Source of the DNA: DATBLE01 sp963841405
Lineage (GTDB): Bacteria; Actinomycetota; Thermoleophilia; Gaiellales; Gaiellaceae
Direction: 5' to 3'
Length of the DNA: 64,000 nt
NCBI GenBank assembly: GCA_963841405.1
Contig: CAWJCM010000007.1
Coordinates: 310,001-374,000, forward strand
The notes below the pieces were generated by a model. That model saw only the letters and a list, made by a program, of their open reading frames with translations. It did not search any database and was not told the DNA's origin. Made by a program: the position numbers and the translations under genes. Below are positions 33,375 to 41,307 of this stretch, in pieces (position 1 is the stretch's first letter; each line of letters starts with the position of its first letter).

Positions 33375-33604
33375 CGCGTCTGCGTCTTCGGACCGGAGCT
33401 GAACCAGGCGAACGCGAGGCACGCGAGGCCGAGCAGGAACGCGGCGATCCCGTGCTTCACGTGGTGGTGGGCGGACCCGGCTTCGTGGCCCGGGAAGAAG
33501 CCGGGCAGCGAATGCGCCGGCTCGGCCCAGTAGATCACTCCGACGACGATCAGCGCGATCCCGATGATCACGGCGGCGATCGTCAGCCAGCGATTGTGGG
33601 GCAT
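33371..33604 (-). CDS. Small two-helix membrane protein with histidine-rich loop
   Basis: A 77-residue protein with two hydrophobic helices (about residues 7-26 and 50-66) joined by a loop with H29, H39 and H46-H-H. The clustered histidines could bind metal, but I know no family with this pattern and assign no function. It starts at an ATG and its stop overlaps uppP by 4 nt, so the two are co-translated. Its conserved-looking membrane layout and operon position support a real gene. Confidence 0.65.
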   Translation of the reverse strand: MPHNRWLTIAAVIIGIALIVVGVIYWAEPAHSLPGFFPGHEAGSAHHHVKHGIAAFLLGLACLAFAWFSSGPKTQTR

Positions 33605-33654
33605 TCTCGTCCTCCCTCGTAGGGCCCGCCGCGCAGGGACGATACCGGTGTCTC

Positions 33655-34566
33655 CTACCAGACCGTCCGGTACAGGTCAGCCACCTCGGCCGGGCTCGCC
33701 GGGCGCGGGTTTGCCCGGGCACCGGGACGGGCAGCGGCGCGTGCGCCGAGCTCGTCCAGGTCCCCCTCGGGCACGCCGAAGTCGCGGAGGCGCTCGAAGC
33801 CTCCGAGCCGGGCGAGCTCCTCGACCCGTTCCACCGGCACTGCGGTCATCGCCTCGGGAGCGACCGGCGCGTTGAACCGCATCGCCGGCGGCAGGCAGAT
33901 GGCGTTCATCGCGCCGTGCGGCAGGCCATACGCGCCGCCCACCGCCTGCGCCATCGCGTGCGCGAGGAAGAGGCCGCGCTGGGCGAGCGCCTGGCCTGCC
34001 TCGCTCGCCGCCTCGAGCAGCCCCGTGCGGGCCTCGAGGTCGCCGCCGTTCTCGAGCACGAGCGGGAGCCAGCGGTCGATCCCGGCCGCGCCGCGCCGGG
34101 CGATCTCGAGCTCCCCCGGATAGAGCGCCTCGACGCAGTGCGCCAGGGCATTCATGGCTGTGCCGCCGCTGTCGGCGCGGGGCAGATCGAGCGTCAGCTC
34201 GGGGTCGTAGACGATCCCGGCGAGGCGGGCGCCTCCGCCGCCGCCGACCTGGCGGCGGTCGGATGTCCGCACGCCGAAGAACACCGTCCACTCGGCCCCG
34301 GAGTACGTGGTCGGCACCGAGACGAGCGGGAGCGACGACGCGGCCGACGCAGCCTTCGCGGTGTCGATTGCGCTGCCGCCGCCGACGGCGAGGATCCCGT
34401 CCACCTGCGGCGGAACCGAGATGCGGTCGGAGGGGATCTCGCTCCAGCGCGCGGCCGCGGGGATCTCGAGCACGTCCCAGCGCCGCCCGGCGACGAGCAG
34501 GGGCCGTTCCGAGCCGACGTCTTCGAGAACGCCGGGAAGCTCGTCGAGACTCCAGCGCACGATCAC
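33655..34566 (-). CDS. Iron-containing alcohol dehydrogenase, maleylacetate-reductase-like
   Basis: A 303-residue member of the group III (iron) alcohol dehydrogenases. G-G-G-S-A-I-D-T-A-K (about residues 77-86) is the NAD(P) motif, and V-P-T-T-Y-S-G-A-E-W-T (99-109) resembles the maleylacetate reductase T-T-Y-A-G-S-E. A-L-A-H-C-V-E-A-L-Y-P (near 164-174) and L-P-H-G-A-M (near 244) occupy the metal-binding positions. At 303 residues it is shorter than the usual 350. The GTG start at 34566 overlaps the LysR stop. A LysR plus maleylacetate-reductase-like pair suggests regulated aromatic-compound degradation. Confidence 0.78.
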   Translation of the reverse strand: MIVRWSLDELPGVLEDVGSERPLLVAGRRWDVLEIPAAARWSEIPSDRISVPPQVDGILAVGGGSAIDTAKAASAASSLPLVSVPTTYSGAEWTVFFGVRTSDRRQVGGGGGARLAGIVYDPELTLDLPRADSGGTAMNALAHCVEALYPGELEIARRGAAGIDRWLPLVLENGGDLEARTGLLEAASEAGQALAQRGLFLAHAMAQAVGGAYGLPHGAMNAICLPPAMRFNAPVAPEAMTAVPVERVEELARLGGFERLRDFGVPEGDLDELGARAAARPGARANPRPASPAEVADLYRTVW

Positions 34567-35456
34567 GCGTTCAACCGCTCCCGCGCGAAGGCGACGAACG
34601 CCTGCGCGGCGCTCGAGCCCGCCCGCCCGGCGGCGCGGGCGATGTAGATGTCGCGCGCCAGGTCGAGACCGCGGACGCGAGCCTCGGCCAGCGTCCCCGC
34701 CGCGAGCTCGGTCGCAACCGCCTGCCGGGAGATGAACCCGACGCCGAAGCCGCCCTGCACGGCGCTCCGCACCGACTCCTGGAGCCCGAGCTCGAGCGGC
34801 ACTTCCAGGTCTCGCAACCGCTTCCCGCCCTTGCGCAGCTCGTCCTCGACCATCTGCCGGACGCCGGCGCCTCGCTGCATCAGGATCAGCGGGCCGTCCG
34901 CGAGCTCGTCGAGGCTCAGCGTGCGCCCGGCGAACGGATGGCCGGGCGGGCAGGCCAGGATCACCTCGTCGCGGAAGAAGGGCTCGAAGGCGACCGAGCG
35001 GTGCCGGCGCGCAGCGCCGACGATTCCGAGCTCGAGCCGCCGGTCGGCGACCAGCTCGACCACCGACTGCGTGTCGAAGACGGACAGCTCGACGCGCAGC
35101 TCCCGGTTCTCGTGCTGGAATTCGCACAGCAGGAGCGGCAGGACGATCGCCGCCGGGCCGGTGGAGGCGCCGAGCTCGAGCGTACCGCGCAGCGGCGCGT
35201 CGGGCTCGGCGAGCTCGTCGAGCAACTGTTCCTCGAGCGCGAGCATCCGCTGCGCGCCGCGATAGAGCCGCAGCCCGGCCTCGGTCGGCTCGACCCGACG
35301 GCCGGACCGGTCGAGCAGCTGCGCCCCGAGCCGCTGCTCCAGCGCCCGCACCTGCTGCGAGACGGCCGGCTGCGTGACTCCGAGCCTGGACGCTGCTTCC
35401 GAGAAGCTCCGCCGCTCGACGACCTCGCAGAAGGCGGCCAGCTGACGTGTATCCAT
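34563..35456 (-). CDS. LysR-family transcriptional regulator
   Basis: A 297-residue LysR regulator. The N-terminal winged helix spans residues 1-60 (D-T-R-Q-L-A-A-F-C-E-V-V-E-R-R-S-F-S-E-A-A, then T-Q-P-A-V-S-Q-Q-V-R-A-L-E), followed by a linker helix and a periplasmic-binding-like effector domain starting near residue 90. It is co-translated with the iron alcohol dehydrogenase it probably controls. A T-N11-A palindrome overlaps its own start codon, implying autoregulation and possibly control of the divergent DUF354 gene. Confidence 0.9.
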   Translation of the reverse strand: MDTRQLAAFCEVVERRSFSEAASRLGVTQPAVSQQVRALEQRLGAQLLDRSGRRVEPTEAGLRLYRGAQRMLALEEQLLDELAEPDAPLRGTLELGASTGPAAIVLPLLLCEFQHENRELRVELSVFDTQSVVELVADRRLELGIVGAARRHRSVAFEPFFRDEVILACPPGHPFAGRTLSLDELADGPLILMQRGAGVRQMVEDELRKGGKRLRDLEVPLELGLQESVRSAVQGGFGVGFISRQAVATELAAGTLAEARVRGLDLARDIYIARAAGRAGSSAAQAFVAFARERLNA

Positions 35457-35469
35457 AAGGCGAGCTTAT
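35455..35469. promoter_or_regulatory. LysR-type T-N11-A box
   Basis: ATAAGGCGAGCTTAT has perfect 5-bp arms, with the T at 35456 and the A at 35468 separated by 11 nt. It overlaps the lysR ATG and lies in the 42-bp gap between lysR and the divergent gene. Confidence 0.55.
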
Positions 35470-35498
35470 CCAGTCACACCCGTTAGAGTGGCCCGCGG

Positions 35499-36482
35499 AT
35501 GCGTGTCTGGGTCGATCTGACCAATTCGCCACACGTGCTCGTCTTCCGGCCGCTGATCGCGTTGCTGCGGGAACGAGGGCACGAGGTCGAGGTCACCGCC
35601 CGCGAGTACGCCCAGACGATGCAGCTGCTGGAGCTGCACGGGATCGAGGCGACGGTGGTCGGGCACCACGGCGGCGCCTCGACGTTCGGGAAGGCGCGGG
35701 CCGAGCTCTCGCGCGTGCCCGTGCTGCGGCGCTGGGCGAAGCCGCGCCGCTTCGACGTCGCGCTCGCTCATGGCTCGCACGACCTGTCCCTGACCGCGCG
35801 TTCGCTGGGCATCCCCAGCGCGACTACGTTCGACTACGAGTTCGCCTGGCTGCAGCACCAGCTCGGCTGCAGAGCGGCCACGCGCGTGGTCGTCCCCGAG
35901 GCGATTCCGCCCGGGCGGCTGGCCCGGTACGCCGCACGACCGCCGAAGCTACGCCGCTACCCCGGTTTGAAAGAGGAGTACTACCTCGCCGACTTCCAGC
36001 CCGAAGCGGTGGACGTCCCTACAGCCAAGCGGCTCGTGGTCGTGCGAACGCCGCCGGAGGTGTCGCTCTACCACCGGCACGGCAATCCGCTGTTCCGGGA
36101 CGTGCTCGGGCGGCTGGGGCGGGACGAAGGCGCCCACGTCGTCGTGCTGCCGCGAACGGCCGAGCAGCGCGAGGCGATCCTGGCCCTCCATTTGCCCTCG
36201 CTCGCCGTTCCCGACCGCGCGGTCGACGCGCAGAGCCTGATCTCGCAGGCGGCCGTCGTCGTGTCGGCCGGCGGGACCATGAACCGCGAGGCGGTCGCGC
36301 TGGGAACGCCCGTGTACACGACGTTCGGGGGCCGGCTGGGCGCGGTCGACGACAGGCTGATCCGCGAGGGACGCCTCGTCCGCCTGCGTGCCGCGTCCGA
36401 GCTCGACCTGGACAGGCTTCCACCGCGGCGCGAGCGACTCCGGCGTGACCCGAACGTCCTGCTCGACCTGCTGGTCGGCTGA
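35499..36482 (+). CDS. DUF354-family GT-B-like protein
   Basis: A 327-residue protein of the DUF354 family, distantly related to MurG/WecB-type GT-B enzymes. It begins M-R-V-W-V-D-L-T-N-S-P-H, typical of the family, with A-H-G-S-H-D near 90 and V-V-V-S-A-G-G-T-M-N-R-E-A-V-A-L-G-T-P-V near 250-269 at the nucleotide-sugar position. It may act in surface glycan synthesis, but no reaction is established. A TAGAGT hexamer ends 9 nt before the ATG, compatible with a leaderless or near-leaderless transcript. Confidence 0.75.
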   Translation: MRVWVDLTNSPHVLVFRPLIALLRERGHEVEVTAREYAQTMQLLELHGIEATVVGHHGGASTFGKARAELSRVPVLRRWAKPRRFDVALAHGSHDLSLTARSLGIPSATTFDYEFAWLQHQLGCRAATRVVVPEAIPPGRLARYAARPPKLRRYPGLKEEYYLADFQPEAVDVPTAKRLVVVRTPPEVSLYHRHGNPLFRDVLGRLGRDEGAHVVVLPRTAEQREAILALHLPSLAVPDRAVDAQSLISQAAVVVSAGGTMNREAVALGTPVYTTFGGRLGAVDDRLIREGRLVRLRAASELDLDRLPPRRERLRRDPNVLLDLLVG

Positions 36483-36503
36483 TCGACCCGGCTCGAAGAA
36501 AAA

Positions 36504-36517
36504 CCCTCGATCGAGGG
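36504..36517. repeat. CCCTCGATCGAGGG palindrome
   Basis: A perfect 14-bp palindrome. Read leftward it is followed by TTTTTC, the form of an intrinsic terminator, although no leftward gene ends here. It sits in the 76-bp leader of the secreted low-complexity protein. Confidence 0.4.
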
Positions 36518-36558
36518 AGGCGGAAGAGTGCAGCTTTCGGGTATCAGGAACGGCACAG

Positions 36559-37539
36559 ATGCGCGTTCTGGTCGCCTTCGTCGCTGCAGCACTGGTCGGA
36601 CTGGCCGTCGGAGCGCACAGCGCTGCCGCCGGTTCCAACAAGCCCGGCATCTCGATCTCGGTCGACCTCGGGCCGGCATCGGTGAAGGTCGATGCCTCGA
36701 GTGGCGGGGCTGAGGCGAGCGCGGACGTCTCGACTCCGGCCGCTTCGGTCGATGCCACGGTCGATACCTCGGCGCAAACGCCCGTCTCGGCCGCGGTCGA
36801 CACCTCGAATCCCGTGGCGGCTGCATCCGTGGACGTCGCCGATTCTTCGACCGCGACCGTGTCCACCCCGGCCGGCTCGACCACCGTTCGGACCGACACG
36901 ACAAAGGGTGTCACGGCGTCGGTGCAGGTCAGGAACCCCGTCACGAGCGGCAAAGTGGCGGTTTCGGCAAGCCCGGCGCACGTCCAGGCCGGCGCCAAGG
37001 TCTCGACGCCCACCGCATCCGCCGAAACAGCCGTCCAGGCCGTTTCCGCCGATGCCTCGAACGAGGGATCCGCAGCCGCCACTGCGCAGGCCGCCCGCGC
37101 CGCGCCGGCGAAGCACGCGAAGCCGCAGCCCGTCGTCCATCCGCCGGCACGCAAATCGCACCCCGCCACAGCGCCGGCGGCCCACATTCCGCTCGTCACC
37201 GCGGTTCAGAGGAACGCCGCGGTTGCCGAGCGCACCGGCTCGACGCCGCCTGGACTCACCGGCGTCGTCGCAGGCCCTTCTCGCATCGCCGCCGGCCACG
37301 CGCCCGACGCAGCGCCGAGCGCGTCCGTGACCGCGTCCACCTGGCGCGGGTCGGTTGCGACGCCCGGTACGGGCGGCGCGAGCGGCACGAGCGGGCCCGG
37401 GTCGTCCACGGCCGGTTTCTTCGCGATTCTGACTGCTTTCCTGATGCTGGCTGCACCGATCGTCGGCCGTTGGCTCCGGCTGTCGGTCGGACTGGCTTTG
37501 CAGCCTGCATTTGCCTCCTTGCCCGAACGCCCCGGCTAG
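36559..37539 (+). CDS. Secreted Ala/Val/Ser/Thr-rich protein with C-terminal membrane segment
   Basis: A 326-residue low-complexity protein. A signal peptide (residues 1-24, V-L-V-A-F-V-A-A-A-L-V-G-L) is followed by a long Ala/Val/Ser/Thr/Asp-rich stretch with alternating small and beta-branched residues (V-D-T-S, A-S-V-D-V), a basic Pro/Ala/His linker near residues 185-220, and a hydrophobic helix near 290-310 with a short basic tail region. This layout suggests a cell-wall-spanning, surface-displayed protein. No known domain is recognised. It lies 78 bp upstream of the LPFTG protein in the same direction and may be a functional partner. Confidence 0.65.
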   Translation: MRVLVAFVAAALVGLAVGAHSAAAGSNKPGISISVDLGPASVKVDASSGGAEASADVSTPAASVDATVDTSAQTPVSAAVDTSNPVAAASVDVADSSTATVSTPAGSTTVRTDTTKGVTASVQVRNPVTSGKVAVSASPAHVQAGAKVSTPTASAETAVQAVSADASNEGSAAATAQAARAAPAKHAKPQPVVHPPARKSHPATAPAAHIPLVTAVQRNAAVAERTGSTPPGLTGVVAGPSRIAAGHAPDAAPSASVTASTWRGSVATPGTGGASGTSGPGSSTAGFFAILTAFLMLAAPIVGRWLRLSVGLALQPAFASLPERPG

Positions 37540-37617
37540 CGCGACCCGCCGCGCCAACGGTTGCCGACCCCCGGTCCGCAACCGACGGGAGTTCGTTCGA
37601 AACGACTAGGAGGAACC

Positions 37618-38733
37618 ATGAAAAAGCTCTTCACGCTGGGCGCGATGCTGATCGCCCTGGCGACGGCGGGCCCCGCACTGGCCGATCACGGGCAGTCGAC
37701 CGACCACTCGGTCCTGACCGTCCAGGTCGGTTCGGGGAACGTCTCGCCGGCGGCATCGGCGAACGCCCCGGCAAACGTCGACGCACCGGTGTGCGTCGCG
37801 GGTATCTGCAGCACTCAGGCGGGGGCCCAGGAGAACGGCGGAGCCTCGGCCGGCACGAACGCAGGTTCGGGCTCCGGCTCGAGCCAGCCGGCTGACCAGT
37901 CGGCAGACGAGTCGATCGGCACCGTCCAGGCCGGCTCCGTGACCGTCGCTCCGGCAGCGGCAGCGTCCGCACCGGTGAACGCGAACGCACCGGTCTGCGT
38001 CCTCGCCTCGTGCAGCTCGACGACGGGCGGCCAGCAGACCGGCTCGACCACCGCAACCACCAGCAACACCGGGCAGAGCCAGCCCGGCAACCAGTCGGCA
38101 CACGAGTCGATCGGCACCGTCCAGGCCGGCTCCGTGACCGTCGCTCCGGCAGCGGCAGCGTCCGCACCGGTGAACGCGAACGCACCGGTCTGCGTCCTCG
38201 CCTCGTGCAGCTCGACGACCGGCGGCCAGAGCGGCGGCGGCAACGGTGGTGGCGGCGACACCGGTGGTGGCGTTGACAACGGCGGCGGCGACAACGGCGG
38301 TGGTGACAACGGCGGCGGTGACGACACCGGCGGCGGGACCACCGGCGGGCAGACCGGCGCCGGCACGACCGGCACCGAGCCGGGAACGCAGCCGGCGCCG
38401 CCGCAGACCGGGCAAACCGGTCAGACCGCGCAAACCGGTGAGACCAGCCCCGCCGGCCCGGCGGGCACCGCCGACAGCACCGCCTCCAAGCCCGGAACGT
38501 CGAGCTCCTCGGGAAGAGGGACGGGCTCGGCAGCCGCAGGCGAGGGCGTGCGGGGCGCGGAGACCGGCTCGACCGGCACGGGTCGGGCTCAGACTCAGGC
38601 CGTCGTCGCGAAGGGCGAGCTCCCGTTCACGGGGCTCCCGCTCCCGGCGGCCCTGCTGGTCGGCCTGGCCCTCCTGCTCATCGGGGCGGCAGCCCGGAAG
38701 ACGGCCGCCTCCGCAGGAAGGAGGGACCACTGA
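37618..38733 (+). CDS. Sortase-anchored (LPFTG) repeat protein, chaplin-like
   Basis: A 371-residue surface protein. AGGAGG lies just before the ATG, followed by a signal peptide (K-K-L-F-T-L-G-A-M-L-I-A-L-A-T-A-G-P-A-L-A). Three repeats follow, each ending in N-A-P-V-C-V plus a second cysteine four residues on; repeats two and three are nearly identical at DNA level. After a Gly/Asn/Asp linker and a Thr/Gln/Pro-rich stretch comes L335-P-F-T-G339, a hydrophobic helix and a basic tail, the classical sortase sorting signal. The valine-rich paired-cysteine repeats recall streptomycete chaplins, though the match is only in style. A surface hydrophobin or adhesin role is inferred. Confidence 0.75.
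   Translation: MKKLFTLGAMLIALATAGPALADHGQSTDHSVLTVQVGSGNVSPAASANAPANVDAPVCVAGICSTQAGAQENGGASAGTNAGSGSGSSQPADQSADESIGTVQAGSVTVAPAAAASAPVNANAPVCVLASCSSTTGGQQTGSTTATTSNTGQSQPGNQSAHESIGTVQAGSVTVAPAAAASAPVNANAPVCVLASCSSTTGGQSGGGNGGGGDTGGGVDNGGGDNGGGDNGGGDDTGGGTTGGQTGAGTTGTEPGTQPAPPQTGQTGQTAQTGETSPAGPAGTADSTASKPGTSSSSGRGTGSAAAGEGVRGAETGSTGTGRAQTQAVVAKGELPFTGLPLPAALLVGLALLLIGAAARKTAASAGRRDH
37895..38229 (+). repeat. Two near-identical 140-bp repeats with a 195-bp period
   Basis: 37895-38034 and 38090-38229 differ at only about two positions (37906 versus 38101, 38025 versus 38220). The 195-bp period equals 65 codons, so the reading frame is kept. The high identity implies recent duplication or gene conversion. 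Confidence 0.85.
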
Positions 38734-38759
38734 CCCACACCTCCGGGTGAGCACGTGGT

Positions 38760-38785
38760 CGTGGGGGAGCTCCGGCTCCCCCACG
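38760..38785. terminator. Bidirectional hairpin terminator
   Basis: CGTGGGGGAGC (38760-38770), loop TCCG, GCTCCCCCACG (38775-38785): a perfect 11-bp stem centred between the convergent LPFTG gene and the UvrD2 gene. Confidence 0.7.
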
Positions 38786-38790
38786 ATCCT

Positions 38791-40590
38791 CTATTCGACC
38801 GCGAGGGCGGCGAGCACCTCCTCGCCGTAGCGCTCGAGCTTCGCCGGCCCGACGCCGGGCACCGCTGCCAGCTCCGCCAGGCTGCTCGGCCGCCTGCCGG
38901 CGATCTCCGCCAGCGTCGCGTTGTGGAAGATCAGGTAGGCGGGCACCTCCTCCGCCCGCGCGCGGGTCAGGCGCCACGCTTTCAGCGCCTCGAATCCCTC
39001 GGGTCGCTCCTCCGCCGGCCGCGCGCCGCCCGTCAGCTCCGTCAGGAACCGGCTCGGCTTCTTCACCCAGGTCGCCGCCAGCACGCGCTTCGCCCGCGTC
39101 AGGCCGACGTAGAAGAGACGGCGCTCCTCGGCGACGTCGGCCGCCGTACGCGCCTGCTTGTGCGGCAGCTCCTTGTCCTCCAGCCGCGGGAGCAGTACCA
39201 CCTCGAACTCGAGGCCCTTGGCGCCGTGGTACGTGAGGAGGTGCACGCCGCGGCGGGAGTCGGCGCCGTCGCCGAACCGCCGCTCGAGCTCCGCCCGGAA
39301 GCCGGCGCCCGACCCGCCGATCTCACCTGCGAGCTTCACGAGCAGCGAGAGATCGGCCTGACGCGCGAGCTCGCGGTCGCCGAGGCCCGTCTCGGGTCGC
39401 GGCAGCCAGCCGTGCTCGAGTGCGATCGCCCGGACGCCCTCGGCAGCAGGCGCCGACGGGTTGAGCGCACGCAGCACGCGCCGCGCAGCCTCGCGCGCGA
39501 GCAGAGCCGAGCCCTGGTACGGGATCCCTGCCTCGTGCAGCACCGGCTCGAGCTCGGCCAGGCGGGCGTGCGTGCGGCAGAGGATGGCGATCTGCTCGAG
39601 CGGACATTCGGCGGCGCGAATCGTCTCGACCAGGAAAGCGCCCTCTGCCTCTCCGGTCGCGAACGGCCGCAGTTCCGGCTCCGGGCCGTCCGGCCGCGTC
39701 GCACGCAGCACCTTCGCCGCCCCGCCCAGCTTCGGCACCAGCCGGTTCGCCAGCCCGAGGACCTGTGGCGTCGAGCGGTAGTTCTCCTCCAGCCGGATCA
39801 CCTCCGCATGCGGGAACCGCCCTGGTACGCGGAGCAGGTGCTCGGGAGTCGCCCCGGTGAAGCCGTAGATCGACTGGTAGTCGTCGCCGACGACACAGAG
39901 GTCGTCCCGGGGGCCGAGCCAGCGGTCGAGCAGCGCCTGCTGGAGCAGGTTGACGTCCTGGTACTCGTCGACCGTGAACGCCCGGTACCGATCGCGGAGC
40001 TCGCCCGCCGCATGACCGTCGTCGAAGGTCTCGATCGCGCGCTCGAGCAGGTCCTCGAAGTCCATCAGCCCCTCGGCCCGCTTGCGCTCCTCGTAGCGGC
40101 GGTAGACGCGCAGCATCAGGTCGGGTGGGATCGGCGGCGCGTGCTCGCCGAGCGCGTCGAGGTAGCGCTCCGGCGGGATGCGGCGGTTGTGCGCCCACTC
40201 GATCTCGGTGGCCAGATCGCCCGCGGCCCGGAACTTGTACGGCGCCGGGAGCGAGTTGGCGATCTGCCGGACGACGAGCGCCTTCGACGGCAGGATCCGC
40301 CCGACCGCCTCCGGCCGGAAGTAGCGGAGCTGTGCGAGCGCGGCCGAGTGGAACGTCGAGGCGCGGACGCCCGACACACCCAGCCGCTCGAGCCGCTCCT
40401 TCATCTCGCCCGCCGCCTTCTCCGTGAACGTGACGGCGAGGATCTGCGAGGGCAGAAACGCGCCGGAGGCGACCTGGTTTGCGATCCGGTGCGTGATCGT
40501 GGTCGTCTTGCCGGAGCCCGCGCCCGCGAGGATGCAGACCGGTCCGCGAACGGCCTCGACCGCACGCCGCTGCTCGGCGTTCAACTCCAC
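38791..40590 (-). CDS. uvrD2: UvrD2-type superfamily 1A DNA helicase with HRDC domain
   Basis: A 599-residue 3'-5' helicase. Helicase motifs: Q motif L-N-A-E-Q-R-R-A-V, Walker A G23-A-G-S-G-K-T29, motif II D-E-Y-Q-D near 209, motif III G-D-D-Y-Q-S-I-Y near 237, motif IV L-E-E-N-Y-R-S-T near 273, motif V T-Y-H-G-A-K-G-L-E-F near 450 and motif VI Y-V-G-L-T-R-A-K-R near 492. The C-terminal 75 residues, with A-E-V-P-A-Y-L-I-F-H-N-A-T-L and V-P-G-V-G-P-A-K-L-E-R-Y-G, form an HRDC domain, which together with the short length matches actinobacterial UvrD2. It acts in DNA repair or replication. Confidence 0.92.
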   Translation of the reverse strand: MELNAEQRRAVEAVRGPVCILAGAGSGKTTTITHRIANQVASGAFLPSQILAVTFTEKAAGEMKERLERLGVSGVRASTFHSAALAQLRYFRPEAVGRILPSKALVVRQIANSLPAPYKFRAAGDLATEIEWAHNRRIPPERYLDALGEHAPPIPPDLMLRVYRRYEERKRAEGLMDFEDLLERAIETFDDGHAAGELRDRYRAFTVDEYQDVNLLQQALLDRWLGPRDDLCVVGDDYQSIYGFTGATPEHLLRVPGRFPHAEVIRLEENYRSTPQVLGLANRLVPKLGGAAKVLRATRPDGPEPELRPFATGEAEGAFLVETIRAAECPLEQIAILCRTHARLAELEPVLHEAGIPYQGSALLAREAARRVLRALNPSAPAAEGVRAIALEHGWLPRPETGLGDRELARQADLSLLVKLAGEIGGSGAGFRAELERRFGDGADSRRGVHLLTYHGAKGLEFEVVLLPRLEDKELPHKQARTAADVAEERRLFYVGLTRAKRVLAATWVKKPSRFLTELTGGARPAEERPEGFEALKAWRLTRARAEEVPAYLIFHNATLAEIAGRRPSSLAELAAVPGVGPAKLERYGEEVLAALAVE

Positions 40591-40638
40591 CTCACCATCC
40601 TAGAAATGGGGTCCGCCGGCCTTTGTGCCGGAAGCGTG

Positions 40639-41307
40639 TCAGTCGCCGATCGCGACGCGTACACGCGTCGGCGACAGAACGGCGACCGCCAGCGGCGGGT
40701 TGGCGAGACGAACGCTCTTGTCGACCTGCTTCGTCTTCGGGTCGATCCGGATCACCGTGCCGCCGCGCCTGCTCAGGACCCAGACGTAGCCAGCGCCGGC
40801 CGCGATCGCCGAGGGCTGGTCGTTCAGCCCCAGCGTCTCGATCTTCGAGCCGACGAGCGGCACGCGTGTGATCGAGCCGTTGCCGGCGTTCGCGACCCAG
40901 GCGGCGCCGTAGCCGACGGCGACGGCGACCGGCTCGGTGCCGACGACCTCCTTGCGAAAGACGCGCTTCGAGAACGGGTTGGTGGCGATCACCAGGTTCC
41001 GGTCGCCGTCGACCGTCCACAGGAGACCGGCGCCGCGGACGACCGCCGGCGCGGCGAAGCCGCCCTTCCTGTCGGCAAGCGACGCCATGGTTCGCGCGTC
41101 GAGCACGAGCACCGAGTTCGGCTCGACGCGCCGGGGCGCCCCGCCGATCACGAACCGCAGGTCGAGCGCGGCCGCGACGATCCCGCCGACGAAGATCAGC
41201 CCGAGCAGGATCACGAGCCGTCTGCGCGTCAGGCGCGTCGGCTGTCGCGCCAGGCCGTTGCCGGACGCTCTAGCCGACGCGGTCTTCGACAACGGCGGCG
41301 CCGGCAC
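40639..41307 (-). CDS. Membrane-anchored beta-propeller-like (YncE/NHL type) protein
   Basis: A 222-residue protein with an N-terminal cytoplasmic basic stretch, one membrane helix (about residues 30-50), and an outside domain of short beta repeats. The repeats show the YncE/Vgb pattern G-A-A-W-V-A-N-A-G-N-G-S-I-T-R-V, then A-G-Y-V-W-V-L-S-R-R-G-G-T-V-I-R-I-D-P. Only about three to four blades are visible, fewer than a complete propeller, so it may oligomerise or be a shortened form. Its listed start overlaps the dehydratase gene by 38 bp. No enzyme motif is seen. Confidence 0.65.
   Translation of the reverse strand: MPAPPLSKTASARASGNGLARQPTRLTRRRLVILLGLIFVGGIVAAALDLRFVIGGAPRRVEPNSVLVLDARTMASLADRKGGFAAPAVVRGAGLLWTVDGDRNLVIATNPFSKRVFRKEVVGTEPVAVAVGYGAAWVANAGNGSITRVPLVGSKIETLGLNDQPSAIAAGAGYVWVLSRRGGTVIRIDPKTKQVDKSVRLANPPLAVAVLSPTRVRVAIGD

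Noticed and set aside
36504..36517. Leftward intrinsic terminator (stem plus T-run)
   Set aside because: No leftward gene ends there; kept only as a palindrome.
37895..38229. Possible CRISPR array
   Set aside because: Only two long in-frame repeats with a coding spacer; no short regularly spaced repeats and no cas genes.
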